Origin: Ruegeria sp. HKCCD8929
GTDB taxonomy: Bacteria > Pseudomonadota > Alphaproteobacteria > Rhodobacterales > Rhodobacteraceae
Reading direction: 5' to 3'
Length of the DNA: 64,000 nucleotides
Assembly (NCBI RefSeq): GCF_013031405.1
Contig: NZ_WPZY01000003.1
Location: 124,001-188,000, forward strand
The position numbers and the translations under genes were made by a program. Within the stretch, counting starts at the first letter, position 1; each line of letters starts with the position of its first letter. Below the pieces are notes generated by a model. It did not search any database. It was not told the DNA's origin and saw only the letters and a list, made by a program, of their open reading frames with translations. Shown piece by piece: positions 39,244 through 47,606 of the stretch.

Positions 39244-39999
39244 ATGAACGACGACGACTTCACCTATTCCGGCGGGCTGGCCGCTATGCTGGACCGCTAT
39301 GATGGGCGGCGTGATCCGTTCGATTTCGGCCCGGAAACACTGCCGTCTCTGGATGTGGATCTGGAGGCGCTGGTAACACAGATCGTGCCCGAATGCGCCA
39401 CCCGGATCGCGACCGGGGCGACCAATACATCCTGGTCGCGCAAACGCATCCAGATCGCCGAGGAGTTCGTGGGCAATTCGGAACTGGCCTTTCTCAACGC
39501 TCAGCTGATCTCGAATCTGCGAAAACGGTCCAGCCCGCAACAGGTGCCGGCTCTTTTCCGTCGCCTCTGGGCGGAACAATCCGATCATCTGCTTGCCGCA
39601 CTGGACCTGCGCTGGCTGGTCTCATCGGTGCAGACCTTCGCCGATCATGGAAACACGCCCGTGCAACGAGAGGTGGGCCAGGCGCTGCGTATGCTCTTCG
39701 GGATGATGAAGCTTTATGAATTCGAGCGTCTCTTTTCGGGCCGAACGCCGGGCACCCAATTTCTTTTCCGCAGAAAGGTGGACGCGAGCTTGCCGCTGGA
39801 AATGAACTCATATTCCCTTGAAACAGGCGGCCTCGACATAAATCTGATCGCTCCAATTTGGACCAGAGCCCTGATGGACAACACTATCGCCCCTCTGACC
39901 GATCACCTTTTGACAGAACTTAACCGGGACCCCGGTGGGATCTTCCGCCGCCTCAAGATCATGCGGGACCGACGCATGGCCAAGCGGCCGCGCACGTGA
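39244..39999 (+). CDS. Hypothetical protein, tandem paralog 1
   Basis: 251 residues from ATG 39244 (MNDDDFTYSGGLAAMLDRYD). It is predicted mostly helical with no signal peptide or membrane segment. It shares with the following gene the segment RWLVSSVQTFADHGNTPVQ ... MLFGMMKLYEFER and the opening SGGLAAMLDRYDGRRDPFDFGPE, so the two arose by duplication. The closing LNRDPGGIFRRLKIMRDRR also aligns. I do not know the family. Its grouping with a glycosyltransferase suggests a surface-polysaccharide role. Confidence 0.72.
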   Translation: MNDDDFTYSGGLAAMLDRYDGRRDPFDFGPETLPSLDVDLEALVTQIVPECATRIATGATNTSWSRKRIQIAEEFVGNSELAFLNAQLISNLRKRSSPQQVPALFRRLWAEQSDHLLAALDLRWLVSSVQTFADHGNTPVQREVGQALRMLFGMMKLYEFERLFSGRTPGTQFLFRRKVDASLPLEMNSYSLETGGLDINLIAPIWTRALMDNTIAPLTDHLLTELNRDPGGIFRRLKIMRDRRMAKRPRT

Positions 40000-40108
40000 T
40001 TGGATGAGACATCGACTTTGCAAGTCGGGCAACGGTTGCATTCGGAGAGGCAAAAAGGCAGCGAACCCGGACTTGTAGGTTCGGCATCGGTGAGTATGGT
40101 TTCGACGC

Positions 40109-40867
40109 ATGATCGATAAGGAAAACTACCCCGGCGGGTTCTATTCGCTGATGCGTCATCTGGAGCGCAAGGAGGTCCCTTATCTCGGCCCCGAGAAGGT
40201 TCTGCCGTCCGCCGATGTGGATCTGAACATGCTGGCCCGATCGGTTGTCGACGCGCCGGATCCGGATGCCCGCTTTGGCAATCCCCAGGACGCCCGCCGA
40301 AAATACCACGCGCTGCAGCAGGAATTCGCAGGCCAGCCGCAGCTACACCTGATCCACGCCATGTGCATCGCGCTGCTCCGCCGCCATCCGGCACCGCCCG
40401 AGGCGCGGGCGCTGTTTTTGCGGATGTCGCACGAAAAAGGCGCCGATCTGGCGCGAGAGTTGCCGGTGCGCTGGCTGATCTCGACCGCGACCACCTTTGC
40501 CGATCATGGTGAGACCATGGATCAACGTCTGGGCGGCCAAGGCCTGTATATGCTCTTTGACCTGATCAAGCTGCATGATTGCGAGCGCCGCGTCTCGCTG
40601 CGGCCCAATGATCAGGCGTTCGAGATGGTGGGCATGAAGCATCTGAAAGTGCCCTTGGCCTTCGACATGCCGGAATACTCCCTGCGGGTGGGCGATCTAG
40701 ACCGCAACCTGCTGGCCCGGCTGTGGCGCTATGCCGAAGATGACCCGGTGCTACGCCCGCTTGGGTTCCGAATGCTGAAACTGGTGATGAGCGACCCGCG
40801 CAGCGTCTTTGGCCGTATCCAGCACTACAAGAACCGGCAGAGCATGTGGGACGATCCGGATGGCTGA
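40109..40867 (+). CDS. Hypothetical protein, tandem paralog 2
   Basis: 252 residues. It aligns with the preceding gene: RWLISTATTFADHGETMDQ ... MLFDLIKLHDCER, an Asp-Val-Asp-Leu (SADVDLNML) start region, and the ending SDPRSVFGRIQHYKNRQ. It is helical and soluble. Its last 8 bp overlap the start of the glycosyltransferase, so the pair is probably produced together. The conserved FADHG-x-T motif is the best family marker. Function unknown. Confidence 0.75.
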   Translation: MIDKENYPGGFYSLMRHLERKEVPYLGPEKVLPSADVDLNMLARSVVDAPDPDARFGNPQDARRKYHALQQEFAGQPQLHLIHAMCIALLRRHPAPPEARALFLRMSHEKGADLARELPVRWLISTATTFADHGETMDQRLGGQGLYMLFDLIKLHDCERRVSLRPNDQAFEMVGMKHLKVPLAFDMPEYSLRVGDLDRNLLARLWRYAEDDPVLRPLGFRMLKLVMSDPRSVFGRIQHYKNRQSMWDDPDG

Positions 40868-41810
40868 CGGCTGCACCTGGGGCATCGTTGCGACAATCAA
40901 GGCCCCGGCGGCCGAGATTCTGCGCTTTGCCGCCCATCACCTCGATCTCGGCGCGCACCGGCTGTTTCTGTATCTGGACGAACCCAACCCGCAGGCCTTT
41001 GCCCCGCTCAAAGCCCATCCCAAAGTGCGTGTGCTGACCTGCGACGACACCTATTGGCGCCGGCGCAAGCCGCAGCGACCCAGGCGCCACCAGATACGTC
41101 AGACCGCAAACGCCACCCATGCCTATTCCCGGGCCGATGTGGACTGGCTGGCGCATATCGACGTGGACGAGTTTCTGTGGCCGACCGAACCTCTGGCCCC
41201 CCTGCTGGCTGCGCTGCCACCGGACATACCCTACGCCCGGGTGCGCCCGATCGAGGCGCTGTCCGACCCGGGCAATCTCTACAAGGCCTTCATCCCGCAC
41301 GGCCCAGATCGGCATGACATCGTGTGCGGCCTCTATCCCCGCTACGGTGCCTTTGTGAAGGGCGGCTTTCTGAGTCACGTGGGCGGCAAGATTTTTGCTC
41401 GCACCGGTATTGACGGGATTGGGTTCCGCATCCATGGCCTGTTTCGCAATCGCCAGAGACTGGACTGCGAGGTGGAACTGCCGCAGGTCGATCTGTGCCA
41501 CAACCATGCCCTTGGGTGGGGGGACTGGATCGCGCGCTACCCCTACCGGCTGGAAAAGGGTGTGTATCGCCCGGGCCTCTCCCCCAACGTACCGCGTGAG
41601 GACGGCGGTCTGAGCATGCATGAGCTGCTCTCCGGCATCGAACAGGAAGAAGGCGAAACCGGGCTGCGCGCCTTTTTCGATGAGATCAGCGCCGCCGATC
41701 CCGAAGTGCGCGAGCGGCTTCGCAAAGCAGGGATGATCCTGCAGCGGGATCTGGATCTCGACACCAAGCTTGCGAAACATTTTCCCGGGTTTGCTGCGAC
41801 TGTCGCCTGA
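40860..41810 (+). CDS. Glycosyltransferase family 2 / GT92-like protein
   Basis: 316 residues from ATG 40860, overlapping the previous stop (ATGGCTGA). WGIVATIKAPAAEILRFAAHHLDLGAHRLFLYLDE opens the nucleotide-sugar fold. The metal motif is HIDVDEFLW (about residues 98-106). GGKIFARTGIDG and the acceptor His HNHALGWGDW follow the pattern of Glyco_tranf_2_4/GT92 enzymes. The sugar and acceptor are unknown. Confidence 0.84.
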   Translation: MADGCTWGIVATIKAPAAEILRFAAHHLDLGAHRLFLYLDEPNPQAFAPLKAHPKVRVLTCDDTYWRRRKPQRPRRHQIRQTANATHAYSRADVDWLAHIDVDEFLWPTEPLAPLLAALPPDIPYARVRPIEALSDPGNLYKAFIPHGPDRHDIVCGLYPRYGAFVKGGFLSHVGGKIFARTGIDGIGFRIHGLFRNRQRLDCEVELPQVDLCHNHALGWGDWIARYPYRLEKGVYRPGLSPNVPREDGGLSMHELLSGIEQEEGETGLRAFFDEISAADPEVRERLRKAGMILQRDLDLDTKLAKHFPGFAATVA

Positions 41811-41959
41811 ATGCCGCGCCGCAGTGGGCACATATTCCGCCCCAACGTCGCGATTTGACGCTGCCGGGGGTTTTTGCTATGTCCGCGCTCAAGCCGAAAC
41901 GCGCATGGGGCGCATGGCCACCCGGGCCCGGCTACATTCATACGCGCGGGCCAGGTCAG

Positions 41960-41978
41960 TGTCCGCATTAACCGGACA
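41960..41978 (+). promoter_or_regulatory. Hairpin directly upstream of the DEAD-box helicase start
   Basis: TGTCCG (41960-41965) and CGGACA (41973-41978) form a 6-bp stem with a 7-base loop, ending 3 bases before the ATG. No Shine-Dalgarno is visible, so folding of the leader could control translation. Confidence 0.4.
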
Positions 41979-41981
41979 TAC

Positions 41982-43334
41982 ATGACAAAATTCACCGATC
42001 TGAACCTGAACCCGAAGGTCCTCAAGGCTATTGAGGAAGCCGGGTACGAAACCCCGACCCCGATCCAAGAGGGTGCCATCCCACCCGCTCTGGAAGGCCG
42101 CGATGTTCTGGGTATTGCCCAGACAGGCACCGGCAAAACCGCGAGCTTCACGCTGCCGATGATCACCATGCTGGCACGGGGGCGCGCGCGGGCGCGGATG
42201 CCCCGCAGCCTGGTGCTGTGCCCGACCCGCGAGTTGGCGGCACAGGTGGCGGAAAACTTCGACACCTATGCCAAGCACGTGAAGCTGACCAAGGCGCTGC
42301 TGATCGGCGGCGTCAGCTTCAAGGAACAGGATGCGCTGATCGACCGGGGCGTCGATGTTCTGATCGCCACGCCGGGCCGCCTGCTGGATCATTTCGAGCG
42401 CGGCAAACTGCTGCTGACCGGCGTGCAGGTGATGGTGGTGGACGAAGCCGACCGGATGCTCGACATGGGCTTCATCCCGGATATCGAGCGCATCTTCTCG
42501 CTGACCCCCTTCACCCGCCAGACCCTGTTCTTCTCGGCCACGATGGCCCCCGAGATCGAGCGGATCACCGACACCTTCCTGTCGGCCCCGGCCCGCATCG
42601 AAGTGGCGCGGCAGGCCACAGCCTCGGAAACCATCGAACAGGGCGTGGTCAAGTTCAAAGCCTCGCGCCGCGACCGTGAAGGCAGCGAAAAGCGCAAGGT
42701 GCTGCGCAAGCTGATCGATGCCGAAGGCGACAATTGCACCAACGCGATCATCTTCTGCAACCGCAAGACCGATGTGGACATCTGCGCGAAGTCGCTCAAG
42801 AAATACGGCTATGACGCCGCTGCCATCCACGGCGATCTGGACCAGTCGCAGCGGACCAAGACTCTGGACGGGTTCCGCGATGGCTCATTGCGCTTGCTGG
42901 TAGCTTCGGATGTGGCGGCACGCGGCCTGGATGTGCCGAATGTCAGCCACGTGTTCAATTTCGACGTACCCGGCCACCCTGAAGACTATGTACACCGCAT
43001 CGGCCGCACCGGGCGCGCGGGGCGTGAGGGCAAGGCCATCACAATCTGCATCCCGCGCGATGAAAAGGCGCTGGATGCGATCGAAAAGCTGATCCAGAAA
43101 GAGATCCCGCGCCTGGACAATCCGGTAAAGCGCGAGGCCAAGCCGGAGCCGGAAACCGAAGCTGAAACAAAAGCGCCAAAGCCCGAGAAAAAGCGCTCAC
43201 GCGGCAAGAAGCCCGGCGAGGTCAAGTCGCGCGGGCGCGACCGGCGCGACGATGGTGGCAAGGCCGTGGTCGGAATGGGCGACCATCTGCCCAGCTTCAT
43301 CGCGCTCAGCTTCGAGGAACGGCGCGCGGGCTGA
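41982..43334 (+). CDS. DEAD-box RNA helicase, RhlE-like
   Basis: 450 residues from ATG 41982 (MTKFTDLNLNPKVLKAIEE). The Q motif, AQTGTGKT, PTRELA, DEADRMLD, SAT, and HRIGRTGRAGR are all present in order. The C-terminal ~80 residues are low-complexity and basic (KREAKPEPETEAETK; KKRSRGKKPGEVKSRGRDRRDD), typical of RNA-binding tails. It probably acts in ribosome assembly or RNA decay, often cold-induced. A triple-palindrome repeat lies 28 bp after the stop. Confidence 0.93.
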   Translation: MTKFTDLNLNPKVLKAIEEAGYETPTPIQEGAIPPALEGRDVLGIAQTGTGKTASFTLPMITMLARGRARARMPRSLVLCPTRELAAQVAENFDTYAKHVKLTKALLIGGVSFKEQDALIDRGVDVLIATPGRLLDHFERGKLLLTGVQVMVVDEADRMLDMGFIPDIERIFSLTPFTRQTLFFSATMAPEIERITDTFLSAPARIEVARQATASETIEQGVVKFKASRRDREGSEKRKVLRKLIDAEGDNCTNAIIFCNRKTDVDICAKSLKKYGYDAAAIHGDLDQSQRTKTLDGFRDGSLRLLVASDVAARGLDVPNVSHVFNFDVPGHPEDYVHRIGRTGRAGREGKAITICIPRDEKALDAIEKLIQKEIPRLDNPVKREAKPEPETEAETKAPKPEKKRSRGKKPGEVKSRGRDRRDDGGKAVVGMGDHLPSFIALSFEERRAG

Positions 43335-43361
43335 CCCTCACACCACGGCTGTACCGGGACC

Positions 43362-43422
43362 AAGGCGTTTGCAAACGCCTTGAGGCGGTTTCGAAACCGC
43401 TTATGCCGCTTGCAAGCGGCTT
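43362..43422. repeat. Triple-palindrome intergenic repeat, copy A
   Basis: Three consecutive 20-bp palindromes: AAGGCGTTTGCAAACGCCTT (43362-43381), a TTTCGAAA-centred one (43383-43402, one mismatch in the outer arm), and a CTTGCAAG-centred one with inner core GCCGCTTGCAAGCGGC (43405-43420). It sits between the convergent helicase and EamA stops. Copies B and C are at 57896 and 62447. Confidence 0.9.
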
Positions 43423-43446
43423 GGCGCACCCTTGCGCCCCGTCGTC

Positions 43447-44349
43447 TCAGATCGCCAAAACCAGCGCCAGGATGGAAAGACCCAGAAGGGCGATCCCGGC
43501 CACTTCGCGCCGGGTTATGCTCTCGCGGAAAAACAGGGTCGAGGCCATCAGGCTGAACATCAGTTCCACCTGCCCCAGCGCTTTCACATAGGCCGCGTTC
43601 TGCAGAGTGAACGCGAGAAACCAGCAAAACGACCCGCCTAGGCTGGTCAGCCCGACGAACACGCCCGTCTGCCGCGTCTCCCACACCGCGCGCAGCTCGG
43701 CCCGGTCGCGCCACGCCAGCCACGCCCCCATGCTGAACAACTGAAACGAGGTGACGGCGGCCAGAGTGACCAGCGCCCGGAACCAAGGGTCGAGATCCCC
43801 AAGCTCCAACGCGGCACCGCGATAACTGACGGCGGAAAAGGCAAACAGCACACCCGAGCCCAACCCAAGCTGCGAGGCGCGGTTGGTCAGGTGGCGCCAC
43901 CAGACCCCGTCGCCTCCGGGCGTCTTCGACAAGAGCAGCACCGCCGCCAGCCCCAGCAGGATGGCACCGAGCGCACCCAGCGAAACGCCCTCGCCCAACA
44001 GGATCAGCCCGACAATCGCGGTCTGGATCACCTCGGTCTTCTTGAAGGTGATCCCTACCGCAAAGTTCCGCTGCTTGAACAGCGCCACGACACAGATGGT
44101 TGCCAGAATCTGCGCGGTCCCCCCGATGACCACGAACATCCAGAACTTCCAAGGCAGAACAGGCAGGTCCCGCCCGCTTACCGCGAGATAGATCACAAGC
44201 CCCAGCACCGCCAGCGGCGCCGAATAGGCGAAGCGGGCAAAGGTCGCCCCCGCCGCCGACAGCTTCACGGTGCTGAGCGTTTTCTGCAGCATGAACCGCA
44301 CCGTCTGAAACAGCGCGGCGGCCAGGGTCACGGGAATCCACAAACTCAT
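43447..44349 (-). CDS. EamA/DMT-family transporter
   Basis: 300 residues with ten predicted membrane helices in two EamA halves. VEVIQTAIVGLILLGEGVSLGALGAILLGLA-like segments occur in the first half, and QVELMFSLMASTLFFRESITRREVAGIALLGLSILAL closes the second. It is a drug/metabolite exporter of unknown substrate. It converges on the helicase gene. It starts 21 bp before the end of the desaturase gene, on the same strand. Confidence 0.88.
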   Translation of the reverse strand: MSLWIPVTLAAALFQTVRFMLQKTLSTVKLSAAGATFARFAYSAPLAVLGLVIYLAVSGRDLPVLPWKFWMFVVIGGTAQILATICVVALFKQRNFAVGITFKKTEVIQTAIVGLILLGEGVSLGALGAILLGLAAVLLLSKTPGGDGVWWRHLTNRASQLGLGSGVLFAFSAVSYRGAALELGDLDPWFRALVTLAAVTSFQLFSMGAWLAWRDRAELRAVWETRQTGVFVGLTSLGGSFCWFLAFTLQNAAYVKALGQVELMFSLMASTLFFRESITRREVAGIALLGLSILALVLAI

Positions 44350-44370
44350 GGAGCCCCTTGTGGCTTGGAT

Positions 44371-45276
44371 TCAACGCTGAGGCCAGAGCGGATGCGGAAC
44401 CGGGTCCTTGGCGTGCCAGAAATAGCGCCGGAATATCTCGCCGTAGGAGCGATAAACGTAGCTGTCATTGCAGGCGAGATACAGCTCCTTGCCCTCACGG
44501 TAGAGCCCCGGCAGCCGGTACCATGGCGCGGTCGGATGCATGTGATGAACGACGTGTAGGTTATTGTTCAGAAACAGAAAGGCCAGCGGACCCCGATCCT
44601 CGATCACCACGGTACGGCCACGCACCTTATCATGGGCGCGATGTTCCAGAAACGTGCGGATTTTGAGCAGACCAAGTCCGATATAGGCCGACAGCACAAA
44701 GGCCCAGACCGGCATCGGCGACAGCGCCGCGATCCACAGCACCACCGCGGCCCCAGGCAAGTGCAGCGCCCAGGCCAGCCAGATCGCTCGGTCGCCGCGC
44801 ATGGCACCCTGCCATTCGTCGCGAAAGAACACGATCTGCCCGATGGCGGGGCCCAGTACCATCCGCCCCAGCAGCGTGTTGTTCACGCCGTAAATCCACC
44901 GTTTCCACCCCGGCAGTGCGTTCCACACCACCGGGTCCAGATAGTTCGATTCCGGGTCGTCATAGGGATCGGTCAGGTTCGAATCCAGATGATGCGCCAG
45001 ATGCAGGTCGCGGAAGCGGTTATAGGGAATGCACAGCGTCAGCGGCAGTGCCATCAGCGCCTCGTTGATCCACCTGGTGCGGAACGGATGGCCGTGCAGC
45101 GCCTCATGCGTGAGCGAGGAGTGCAGCGCGGCGACAAGCCCCATCACCGGGATGGCCAGCCACAGGCCCCACTCCGCCAACCAGAAGATGGTGACCAGCC
45201 AGGCAGCATGGCAGGCGAGGATTAGGAAAAAAGTGCCCCATTCGGGCCCGGTGCCTTGGGTCGTGCGCTCAGACAT
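44371..45276 (-). CDS. Membrane fatty acid desaturase-type di-iron enzyme
   Basis: 301 residues from ATG 45276, whose first bases overlap the DUF2061 stop. The three histidine boxes are HEALHGH (about 57-63), HLAHH (about 92-96) and HVVHH (about 233-237), with hydrophobic stretches between. This pattern covers acyl desaturases and related hydroxylases such as hydrocarbon oxygenases. The substrate is open. The gene is translationally coupled to a DUF2061 protein and diverges from an XRE regulator. Confidence 0.87.
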   Translation of the reverse strand: MSERTTQGTGPEWGTFFLILACHAAWLVTIFWLAEWGLWLAIPVMGLVAALHSSLTHEALHGHPFRTRWINEALMALPLTLCIPYNRFRDLHLAHHLDSNLTDPYDDPESNYLDPVVWNALPGWKRWIYGVNNTLLGRMVLGPAIGQIVFFRDEWQGAMRGDRAIWLAWALHLPGAAVVLWIAALSPMPVWAFVLSAYIGLGLLKIRTFLEHRAHDKVRGRTVVIEDRGPLAFLFLNNNLHVVHHMHPTAPWYRLPGLYREGKELYLACNDSYVYRSYGEIFRRYFWHAKDPVPHPLWPQR

Positions 45277-45472
45277 TGCGCCCCCAGCGGACGCCGGCCC
45301 AGACACGTTCATAGAGGATATACATGCTCAGCCCGATGGCGGTGTTGACGATGGCCAGCGTGCCACCCACAGCCGCCGACCCGGTGGCGATAAGCCCCAC
45401 CAGTGTCATCGTGGCCAACCCCATGATGTTCCAGATCACAGCCTTCACGACCGATCTTCGGCGCGTCTCCAT
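45269..45472 (-). CDS. DUF2061-family small membrane protein
   Basis: 67 residues from ATG 45472 (a GTG four codons upstream is an alternative). METRRRSVVKAVIWNIMGLATMTLVGLIATG and the second helix TLAIVNTAIGLSMYILYERVW are the DUF2061 pattern, including the closing ERVWxxxxWGR. The function is unknown; homologs are often next to transporters or sulfate-assimilation genes. Its stop overlaps the desaturase start by 8 bp. Confidence 0.85.
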   Translation of the reverse strand: METRRRSVVKAVIWNIMGLATMTLVGLIATGSAAVGGTLAIVNTAIGLSMYILYERVWAGVRWGRNV

Positions 45473-45563
45473 TCCGTTACCCACTTTTTGTTTTCTTTCT
45501 CCGAAGTGTTACCCATCGGCGCGGCGCAGAGAATTCTGAATATGATTAACAAAATTCATCGAA

Positions 45564-45579
45564 TGTGATATTTATCACC
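45564..45579. promoter_or_regulatory. CRP/FNR-superfamily-like palindrome
   Basis: TGTGATATTTATCACC contains a perfect 14-bp palindrome (45565-45578). It fits the CRP pattern TGTGA-N6-TCACA with one mismatch. It lies 3 bp before the first ATG of the XRE gene and within the divergent promoter region of the desaturase unit. It may also be the XRE protein's own operator. Confidence 0.5.
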
Positions 45580-45581
45580 AT

Positions 45582-46475
45582 ATGTATGAAAAAATGGACA
45601 AACGCGACCGAGCTTCCCAGTTCCGCCAGCGTCTGGCGCGCGCAATGGAAGAGGCGAAGGTCAGCCAGAGCGGCCTTGCCCGTCGAATCGGGGTGGACAG
45701 ATCGACCATCTCGCAACTGCTGACCGATGAGGGCGCGCGGCTGCCCAATGCCCATGTGGTCGGCGCCTGCGCCACCGCGCTTGGCGTGTCGGCGGATTGG
45801 CTGCTCAGCCTGTCGGACCGCCCCGAGAGCGCCGCCGAGTTGCTGGCCGGGTCCCTGTCCATGACCGAAGCACCCCGGGCGCTGGTCGATGAGCGCATCT
45901 TTGAGTGGCACCAGCAGGCTGCGGGCTACAAGATCCGCTATGTCCCGGCCACCCTGCCCGACATGCTCAAGACCCGCGCGGTGCTGGAATGGGAATATGC
46001 GCCGCATCTGGGGCGAACGGCGGATCAGGCCATCGGAGCCTCCGAGGATCGGCTTTCATGGATGCGCAGTGCGCAGTCGGATTATGAAATCGCCATGCCG
46101 CTGTATGAAATCCACAGTTTTGCCCACGCGACCGGCTATTACCACGGTCTGCCGCTTGACGTCCGGCTTGAGCAGATCGACCACCTGCTGGCGATTTGCG
46201 AACAGCTCTATCCGCGCCTGCGCATCTATCTGTTCGATGCGAAACGGCTCTATTCCGCGCCGATCACCATTTTCGGTCCCCTGCTCTGCGTCTTCTACGC
46301 GGGCAGCCATTACATGGCGTTCCGTGGCCGCGACCGGATCGAGATCTTCACCCGCCATTTCGACACGCTGGTGCGCGAGGCCGACCTGACCGCCCGCCAC
46401 CTGCCCACCCATCTGCGCCAGTTGCGAACAGCGATCACAGAAGTCCGGCCCCAAGGGCAGGCCAGCGGCGAATAA
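45582..46475 (+). CDS. XRE-family regulator with large C-terminal sensor domain
   Basis: 297 residues (ATG 45594 is an alternative start; neither has a clear Shine-Dalgarno). The N-terminal helix-turn-helix is ARAMEEAKVSQSGLARRIGVDRSTISQLL (about 18-46), followed by AHVVGACATALGVSADWLL. The ~200-residue C-terminal part is unlike SOS-type or phage repressor tails and probably senses a ligand; I do not recognise it (IHSFAHATGYYHGLPLDVR is a marker). It is divergent from the desaturase-DUF2061 pair, which it probably controls. Confidence 0.85.
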   Translation: MYEKMDKRDRASQFRQRLARAMEEAKVSQSGLARRIGVDRSTISQLLTDEGARLPNAHVVGACATALGVSADWLLSLSDRPESAAELLAGSLSMTEAPRALVDERIFEWHQQAAGYKIRYVPATLPDMLKTRAVLEWEYAPHLGRTADQAIGASEDRLSWMRSAQSDYEIAMPLYEIHSFAHATGYYHGLPLDVRLEQIDHLLAICEQLYPRLRIYLFDAKRLYSAPITIFGPLLCVFYAGSHYMAFRGRDRIEIFTRHFDTLVREADLTARHLPTHLRQLRTAITEVRPQGQASGE

Positions 46476-46585
46476 ACGCGCTTTTGCAATCACAGGGTGC
46501 AGTGCGGCCTGCCGTGCCCTATAATGGGGTCACCTGAACGAACGGGCAATCCAACCGCTCACGAGCCAAAGGAAGGATTCGACGT

Positions 46586-46768
46586 ATGGATGCAATTAGG
46601 ACTGCCGAATATGCCCGTGCGCTCTATTCCGCGCATGGAGACAAGGCCGAGGCCGAAGCCGCGCAGAAGATGCGCGAATATGATGCCGCCGGAAACAAGG
46701 AAGAGGCCCAGAATTGGGAGGCCGTCCGCCGGGCCATCCGGCAGATTCGCGGACCAAATCAGGCCTGA
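46586..46768 (+). CDS. Small hydrophilic protein, unknown
   Basis: 60 residues (MDAIRTAEYARALYSAHGDK), entirely helical and charged, with GGAAGGA placed 9 bases before the ATG and a terminator 30 bp after the stop. These signals support a real gene. No known domain; likely a conserved Rhodobacteraceae small protein. Confidence 0.7.
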   Translation: MDAIRTAEYARALYSAHGDKAEAEAAQKMREYDAAGNKEEAQNWEAVRRAIRQIRGPNQA

Positions 46769-46798
46769 ACCAGGATATTGAACGGATTGAACGGGAAG

Positions 46799-46828
46799 TC
46801 CGGCCCCAAGACTGCGGGCCGGATTTTT
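46799..46828 (+). terminator. Rho-independent terminator after the 60-residue gene
   Basis: TCCGGCCC (46799-46806) and GGGCCGGA (46816-46823) form an 8-bp perfect stem followed by TTTTT (46824-46828). Confidence 0.9.
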
Positions 46829-46847
46829 CGCGCGGGATCGTGAACAC

Positions 46848-47606
46848 TCAGATCTTGGGGTCCGGGTTCACCGTATGCCCGTCCACCGCAATCACCTGCC
46901 CCGACACCAGCCGCGCCGAGTCCGAGGCCAGAAACACCGCCATGTTGGCAATGTCACGCCCCTCGACAAAGCGCCCCATCGAGGTCCCCGCAGCATAGCC
47001 GTCATAGACCTGATCGCGGGTCATGCCCTTGGCCGCCGCCTCGCGTTCCAGCACGCCCTCCATGCGGGGTCCTTCGACCGCGCCCGGGCAGATGGCGTTC
47101 GCACGAATGCCATGAGGACCCAGTTCCATGGCCAGCGTCTTCATCAACCCGATTACTGCCCATTTGGCCGCCGCATAGGGTGCACGGTTGGGATATCCGT
47201 ACTGTCCGGCAGTTGAAGACGTCAGGATGATGCTGCCCGCTTGTACGGATTTCATCAGCGGTGCCGCGTGTTTCGCCGCCAGAAAGGCGCCATCCAGATT
47301 GATCGAAACGCATCTGCGCCAATCCGCCAGCTCAATGTCTTCGACGGCTTCGGTCGGCCCCGCGATCCCGGCATTTGCACAGAGCACATCCAGCCCGCCC
47401 TCAGCCTGGACAGCCTGAAGAATGGCACTCATGTCATTTTCGCTCGCGACATCAGCCCAATGCCCGGTCCAATGCTCCGGCAGGGATCTGAGCGCTGCTT
47501 CGTCGATATCCGTCACCCAGACGTCGTAACCAACGGCATCGAAGGCCTTGGCCATGGCTCTGCCGATCCCTGAAGCGCCGGCAGTGATTAGAACCCTCCG
47601 GCTCAT
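46848..47606 (-). CDS. SDR-family oxidoreductase in the carnitine locus
   Basis: 252 residues. TAGASGIG (about residues 8-15), NAG, Ser in ILTSSTAG and YAAAK (Tyr about 149, Lys 153) make a complete classical SDR active site. IRANAICPGAVEGPRM and the DGHTVNP ending are usual. It overlaps the carnitine dehydrogenase gene by 4 bp, which links it to carnitine catabolism. Its own substrate is unknown; reduction of a 3-keto or aldehyde by-product is possible. Confidence 0.87.
   Translation of the reverse strand: MSRRVLITAGASGIGRAMAKAFDAVGYDVWVTDIDEAALRSLPEHWTGHWADVASENDMSAILQAVQAEGGLDVLCANAGIAGPTEAVEDIELADWRRCVSINLDGAFLAAKHAAPLMKSVQAGSIILTSSTAGQYGYPNRAPYAAAKWAVIGLMKTLAMELGPHGIRANAICPGAVEGPRMEGVLEREAAAKGMTRDQVYDGYAAGTSMGRFVEGRDIANMAVFLASDSARLVSGQVIAVDGHTVNPDPKI

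Noticed and set aside
43362..43422. Triple palindrome read as CRISPR repeats
   Set aside because: The three units are different palindromes with 0-5 bp spacing, not equal repeats with unique spacers, and no cas genes are present.
42986..44374. Minus-strand 462-codon open frame over the helicase end and the EamA gene
   Set aside because: Wrong frame relative to the membrane protein in 43447-44349.
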